The notes beneath the pieces were generated by a model. The model saw nothing but the letters and a program-made list of their open reading frames with translations, did not search any database and was not told the DNA's origin. Below are positions 58,651 to 64,000 of a stretch of 64,000 nucleotides of DNA, piece by piece (positions within the stretch are counted from its first letter, which is position 1; the number at the start of each line of letters is the position of its first letter). The stretch lies in contig BCKK01000001.1 in assembly GCA_001600615.1 (NCBI GenBank), forward strand, positions 2,147,082-2,211,081. Reading direction: 5' to 3'. The translations under genes and the position numbers were made by a program. This DNA is from Dioszegia crocea. Lineage: Eukaryota; Basidiomycota; Tremellomycetes; Tremellales; Bulleribasidiaceae.

Positions 58651-59210
58651 GGTGAAAGACCTTCAAGTGGGCTCGGCGAATACGTATGGCCTCGACAGGA
58701 AGATGTATCTGTGTGCTGGCTTCCAGGCTATAGCCTAGCGAGGGTGGACAGGTTAGTTGTAGATGATGATCACTATAGAGAAGGGTAACATGTGCAAGGG
58801 GGATGCCGAAAAGAAATCAGGGACGGAGAGTTTGTTTACGCGGCCGGAGGGTTACGTAATAAGCTCGGCCCTTTCGATCTTTCGATCCGGGAATGCGTGA
58901 CCTGTGTATCATGCACCCGCAAGTATGGACTAAGATGCACATACGCAGCGCGATATACTCGGCCCCATACTCAAACGTTAACAACTGCATTTCGCCTGTG
59001 TAGGAATTCATGTAAAATGATCCCCTTCTAACTACTTCTCCGACACATTCCTTGCTCATTTGGTTCTTTGCGTTGCTTGGGAGAAGGCGTCTAAAAATAC
59101 TTGGATCTCTCTTCGTCTAGGGGATGGTATAATGTCGGTCGGGGGGTGTCTGGTGAGATGGGGGATTCGGGAGTTTGAGAGATGGATGATAGTGGGCTGC
59201 CACCATGTGA
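58651..59210. promoter_or_regulatory. MPS1 upstream / CDC55 3' intergenic region
   Basis: 560 nt between the MPS1 start and CDC55 stop, both on the minus strand. It should hold the MPS1 promoter. No gene is seen. Confidence 0.45.
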
Positions 59211-60966
59211 TTACGATAGAGTAGAGTACAGGAATCTGAATCGTCAGTCAGGTTCTAACGAGGTATTTTGCACCAAGCTTACAGATTGTTCGTAGCTGCG
59301 ATCTACGGATGTCAGTGATGTACGCCAATGAGCGAAAAAACTAAACTCACAGCAATGGTGTTTTCGTGAGGATGCCAACTTGCGTGCAGCTGCCAAGTCA
59401 GCAGTGTCCCACTAGACTCTCTAAAACACGACTCACAATCTTCTTGGCAAAGTCAATACCCTCCGTCTGCAAGCCCTCCTTCTTCCCGGGTGTCTTCCCA
59501 CGCGCTCCTCCGACCTTCTTCTGCTTGAAGGCAGACTTGTCGGCCTGGAGCACCACATCGTTGTCGGTGTTGACATCGTAGATTCGGAAGTAGTTGTGAT
59601 AAGAACCAGTCAGGACTGAGCTAGAGGGTCAGCTATGATCCTAACCAAGACTCACTCTCCGTCCCCGCTAAAGGTGCACTCAAACTTGTCGAAGATGCAA
59701 TCATTCTCGTACAAGTCGCAAAGCTTTTGTCGCAGGTGATCGTGGATGTTTATAGTCTTGACGGGTTTGTTCTCCATCGCAATGTCCCATATCTTCAATG
59801 TGAGGTAGTCGCGTGATAAGATATATCGGCCGTCTTTGGAGAATTTCACATCCGAGATAGAGGAGATGATTTCAGAGAAGAAGGATTTCTGGGTTGGATC
59901 TTCTTCCTCCTCAAACACTGCGGCGTCAGTGTGACTCTAGCCATAGACTCACACTTGGCATGCTGATCGCACAACGCCGACTCTCTCATATCCGCCAGTT
60001 TGATCGTCCCCTTGGAGCTCGAGTACATGAAAAGGTTGCAGTGTATGGGGTGGAATTCCGCAGCAGTGATGACCTCTGTCAATTCCTCCATGTTGACGGG
60101 TTTGATATCGACAATGTCTACACAGTCAGCAATGGCGATGCTGGAGCGCAAATCGACTCACTGAAGCTCTGATCGCTGATGTTCAAGTTCCATAGGTTGA
60201 TTCTTAGGTCATCTGCGGAGATATACGTCTCGCCATCTGAGTTTACCGATATGGAGTTGATGTGATATGCGTGGGCATTGGCGTAGACTTTCCGGGGGAC
60301 AGCAGCGGTGATGGAGTCGTGGGTGGTCATTCGGGGTAGACGCAGAGGTGGTGGAGCTGCTCCCGCACCGTTTGGGGGGAGCCCCTCCGAGTGGTTGTTC
60401 TCTGCTACGACCTTGATCTGCTTGTCGAATACCTTCCATAACTTGATTGTTTTGTCTGATGATGAGCAGGAGCACAGGATAAGAGGCAGCAAACTTACCA
60501 TTCGTGCTCAAGAGGAAATGCGCCGAGTTTTGCCTCTTGCACCACTTGATCCGGTTGATCTTTTCCTCAATCTCGAGCGATTTTAGATAGTCGAATTCCG
60601 GTTCATGTGATTGGAACTGTTGGGTAAGTGAGAGTGTTGCCAGTCAACATACCTCTGTGTAAAACTTGTACTCGCAACCCCGTTTCTGCCGATGTAAGCT
60701 TTGACAATCGAGCCGTGTAACAGTGACCCACCTGTTCATTCCTCTCGAAAAGTACGACCCGCCCGCCCTTATCTCCAGTCGCGAGATAATCACCCGTGTG
60801 ATCAAATTCCACTGTTGAGATAATGTCCGCTAGACACCGTCAGCGATTGCGCCTGCACGCGAGCAATAAAGGACAAAGGTAACCTACCTTCCGTTATGTC
60901 GTCTACTTCGCCCTTGTCACCAAAGCACTGGGCGAAGCGCCATTGTTGGGAAGTCTCAGCCTCCAT
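59211..60966 (-). CDS. CDC55: PP2A B55 regulatory subunit CDC55
   Basis: WD40 regulatory B subunit that directs protein phosphatase 2A, with roles in mitotic exit and the spindle checkpoint. ATG 60966 opens [20 protein letters not shown]. Landmarks: [139 protein letters not shown] and [17 protein letters not shown]. The last two introns give ATNNLFLYSTLS as C-terminus, using a 20-nt exon for IAATNNL. About 480 residues, normal. It is divergent from COX9 (480 nt). Confidence 0.95.
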
Positions 60967-61446
60967 ACTGTGGCATGTATCGAGGGCTGTTGTTGATGGA
61001 TAGATGAAGTGTGAAACAACGCTGTCGAGTGAAACGGGCTTGTTGGGTCGGCGAGTCAGGCGATGGCGATGGCTGTGGTCTGTGTCTTCGAGGACTACAG
61101 AATAGACAGCGAGTAGGTAGCACAGGGATGTGTCGGGTGTGCCTGTGCTTTATAGGCTGTGTTGTTCCTTATTATATGCTACTGTATGTGACAAGAGATG
61201 GACACTGGCTGTAGTGGTTGCAGCTTCGCTTGCAGAGGCTGCATGACGAAACGCAATCAAGTCCCTAAAGGGGAGGGAGCGATTACATTAGTTCATGGCT
61301 CAGCAGGAAATTTTAGTCCCGGCCTCTTACAGAGGGGGAGTAATTAAGTGAGGTCCACTTTGTATGGTCCGTCTCTCCCCGAATAACAGCCCTTTCATAC
61401 CATCCATCCAACAGCTGCCAATACCTACCACACCATCACTCCAGTC
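60967..61446. promoter_or_regulatory. Divergent promoter, CDC55 / COX9
   Basis: 480 nt between outward start codons. No gene is seen. A pyrimidine-rich, CCATC-rich leader precedes COX9. Confidence 0.45.
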
Positions 61447-61894
61447 ATGCCCATCGCTCCTATCGTAGGCAAGGTATGTTCCGCCCCGATCTCGCTCCCG
61501 CTTAGCTTTTTAGCAAAGCTTGAATTGTTCAAAAGTTAGACCCGGCTGACCACAATTGCAGCTCCGAAAGCGGCTCATTACCGACCTGTCTATGGGGTAA
61601 GATGGATCCTAATCATTACGGATAGCGAGACGCCATCAGGTGCGAACAGTAGCTAATTGTTGCCAGTCTCGGTCTTGGATTTGCCGGCGGATACCTTTTC
61701 TGGTACGTCGAATCGTTCTCCCATTTGCAGAACTAAGACTGACTCGCGCAGGTACACTGTACACAAGCCCATAGGTGGGTAGCTGCTTCCCTCTGAGCGG
61801 AAAAGAGCTCTACTATATACAGGGGCTAGATGCTGATACCTTAGTCCACCAACGAGATGCGTACTACAAGAAGTACGACGCGAACAAGGCATAG
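61447..61894 (+). CDS. COX9: Cytochrome c oxidase subunit VIIa (COX9 type)
   Basis: Small nuclear-encoded subunit of mitochondrial complex IV, 56 residues. Exons: 61447-61473, 61562-61596, and three more ending at the TAG 61892-61894. Spliced landmarks are MPIAPIVGK, LRKRLITDLSMG, LGLGFAGGYLFWY (the membrane helix), TVHKPI and VHQRDAYYKKYDANKA. This matches the fungal Cox9/COX7A pattern (matrix-facing N-terminus, one helix, charged tail). Four introns in 56 codons is dense even for this window. Confidence 0.9.
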
Positions 61895-62853
61895 ATGGCA
61901 GGGTGATGCAATAGTGGTGTGAATCACCGGAAACATCTCCGAGGTCATTGGCTTTCGAGGCGAGGCCGTACGCTGTGGGCATGCGTCCGTGATTCAGGTC
62001 TTGGCATGCGGACCCATGGTCCAATCAGGGTCTACTGACACAGGTCGACACAGGCTCACTGAAGTTATCTCCACTCCTCGTCTAGCTCACTCAAACCGCG
62101 ATATCCTCATCTCCGCAGGGATGACACACCGCTCGCCACGAGAGAGCCTTCATACTGACTGCCTCGCTCTTTGGTCTGGTCGGAAATCGAAGACAGCGCG
62201 CACACGGGACGAGGAAGGGAGTTGATCGGAATAGCTAATCTATAACCGTTGAAACGCAGGCTTCAGAACAGCCGGTTTGTAAACCAAGTGGGCGGGTGTG
62301 CTATTGAGATTGGATCGATCCGACAGGGCATACTGTGAGTTCGGAGATCTCGCTTGACTAGTCGCAAATGGAAGCCTGCGCCGATTTGCGGTACATACAC
62401 CGTTGTGTACACACCGACACGTAAGAGGGCAGTCTCGGAGAGGGCGGTCTGGGCACTACTGGTACAGCCGGATGCCATGAAGAGCAGCGAGGAGTAGCTG
62501 AGCGGAAATCTCGAATCACAAATGGGAGGCGGTAGCTCAGACTCGAGGAAGCCGATTGTGGTCAGCGCGGAAATCAGGGGGAGCGTTGGGGAATTTAGGC
62601 AAAGTTATGGCGTGGAGCTCAGACTGGGGCTCAGTATGCATTTACAAGCTACGATATGCTGGACCCGCAGTCTCTCCTGCGCATGACGCTCAATCGGTTG
62701 AAGTGAACCTACAGCTGCGGTCCAGAAGCCTTACGAGATACACGCGCTTGGCTGGAATTTAGAGTTCGGGCAGATGACAAGGACCTCAAGTCAACCCCAC
62801 CCTTTCCGTCGTCTTTACATCTCCCTGTTCAGGGCCATAATGACACCGGCAAC
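61895..62853. other. Largest gene-free stretch, no gene seen
   Basis: 959 nt between COX9 and the RING gene, same strand, so it contains the RING promoter. No coding, tRNA, snRNA or repeat signal is convincing. Confidence 0.45.
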
Positions 62854-64000
62854 ATGAACAGTCAACCTATGATCAACACTGACCTAGCCGGCAATTCCCA
62901 AAGACGTGAGTCTAGCTTTGGACCCGTCTTCAAACCGGACCCTGACATAATAGACTCCCCTTCCTTCGTCGATTCGCCCAGTACTATCGAAGCTGCAACA
63001 CCTAGCTCATCCTTATCGAGCAGCTTTGTGACCCACAGTCCTCTACTGGATCCCGCAAAGCGTTCGGCCAGACGGCCGCCCTCACGGATCATCAGGACTT
63101 TCCACGAGGTATCCGTCACCAAGACGATCAATGCGGAGGAGTGGTACGAAGAGTTGGAATGTGGAGTGTGAGTCTCTGCGCGATCCTTCAACGCGAGCTA
63201 TATGCTGACTAAGGCAGATGTGCGCATGTCCTGTAAGCTTTGCCTTTGACTAGGTAGGAATTGAGCTGATGTCAAAGGGGAGCACCGCAAGTTCTGATAC
63301 CATGCGGGTAAGTCCCACCTTCCCCCATTTTCTGCTGGAAGCTTGAAGCTAATCTGACCAGTCACTCACTCTGCGGTCCCTGTGCCTGGGAATGGATCAA
63401 GAAGAACAATGTAAGTCTTGGTAGCTCATAAGACGAGACGAGTCATGCTGACGACGCCAGAATCTCACCTGTCCCCATTGTCGCCATCAGCTATCAGACG
63501 TCGTGCCATTCGTCCCCAACATAGTCGTCGATCAGATCATAGAGCGCAAGCTTCAGGGCCTTCCTGATTCTGAGGTGAAGACGGGGATCATCGCCGAAAG
63601 AGCAGAGAAGACAGAGTGAGTCCATCTGCAATCTAATCTCCTACCTCTAGCTAATCCCACAGGGCCTGGAAATTGGTTCAAGCAACAATCAAACCGGCAC
63701 CCTTACCACGCCGTCGAAATCTGGACGACGCAGTCTTTGGATTCTTTGGCGCCGAGAACAACCTCCAAACGAGCCATCAGCGCCGGGCATCTCGACAGAT
63801 CCCAGAGCTCGGAGCGCCTGTGGCTGATGTTCCTCGGCCAACCATACAGCGCCGACCGACACATCCCTATGGCCCCGGAATGAATCTGGCGGAGATGAGA
63901 CGGCACGAGGAGGAACAACATCTACCTACTCGGGCGGAAATCAGGAGGTTGCGCGAGACGTCCCTCCGTGAACACCAGGCGCAGAACCAACCACCTGTTC
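62854..64000 (+). CDS. RING-finger (C3HC4) protein, probable E3 ubiquitin ligase (3' end cut off)
   Basis: ATG 62854 (MNSQPMINTDLAGNSQRRES) begins a Ser-rich N-terminus with a proline-directed flavour. A C3HC4 RING is built across several short exons: ECGVC (first Cys pair, split by an intron), AHVLGAPQVLIPCGHSLCGP (Cys, His, Cys) and CAWEWIKKN, then NLTCPHCRHQL (last Cys pair). A 15-nt microexon at 63218-63232 carries the second Cys of the first pair. Basic or helical sequence after the RING (DQIIERKLQGL, AEKTEAWKLVQ) continues to the window end without a stop. Ubiquitin ligase activity is inferred from the RING only. Confidence 0.85.

Overview
The window is a nuclear chromosome segment of a fungus, most likely a basidiomycete yeast of the Tremellales (Cryptococcus/Kwoniella/Tremella-like). 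I infer this from the very high intron density, with introns mostly 45-60 nt, GT...AG, and a CTGAC/CTAAC branch motif a few bases before the acceptor. Compact gene spacing, alternating strands and the protein families support it. I assigned no species. Two ambiguous bases (N) occur, at 30190 inside a coding exon and 44374 or its immediate neighbour in a 5' leader. I saw no tRNA, rRNA, transposon or CRISPR array.

Layout. 0-3.4 kb (-): 3'-truncated TKL-like protein kinase with two SAP motifs. 4-8.2 kb (-): tandem paralogues of single-pass membrane proteins with duplicated ectodomains. 9-11.2 kb (-): Paf1-complex subunit RTF1. 11.5-16.8 kb: GPI transamidase catalytic subunit GPI8 (+), an EXPERA/TMEM97-type ER protein (-) and a Cdc1/Ted1/PGAP5-type phosphoesterase (+). 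17.4-21 kb (+): glycogen phosphorylase. 21-25.3 kb: divergent FAM192A/NIP30-like (-) and U2 snRNP-associated SR140 (+). 25.3-33.1 kb: divergent IPI3 (-) and a roughly 1,940-residue acidic, repeat-bearing nuclear protein (+). 33.4-41.8 kb: divergent PACT-domain spindle-pole/MTOC protein (-) and mitofusin FZO1 (+). 42.1-46.6 kb: divergent DRG1/RBG1 GTPase (-) and an unrecognised roughly 695-residue protein (+). 47.3-50.7 kb (-): spliceosome-disassembly G-patch protein TFIP11/NTR1. 51.6 kb (+): small unknown protein. 52.3-53.8 kb (-): GAPDH. 54.7 kb (+): small single-pass membrane protein. 55.8-61 kb (-): MPS1 kinase and PP2A B55 subunit CDC55. 61.4 kb (+): cytochrome c oxidase subunit VIIa (COX9). 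62.9 kb to the end (+): RING-finger protein, truncated by the window edge.

Most genes are housekeeping and do not form one operon-like system. Three local themes stand out: GPI-anchor biosynthesis and remodelling (GPI8 and the Cdc1/Ted1-type enzyme flanking an ER EXPERA protein); RNA and chromatin functions (RTF1, FAM192A-like, SR140, IPI3, NTR1); and mitotic control (PACT protein, MPS1, CDC55). The most unusual items are the SAP-SAP kinase, whose catalytic lysine has apparently moved to a WNK-like position; a chain of tiny exons (34, 15, 10, 34 and 7 nt) at the 5' end of the DRG1 gene; a glycogen phosphorylase start that fits only if a perfect-looking first intron is retained; several stop-free introns whose length is a multiple of three; and the repeat-rich acidic nuclear protein. 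I did not find a convincing new multi-gene system.
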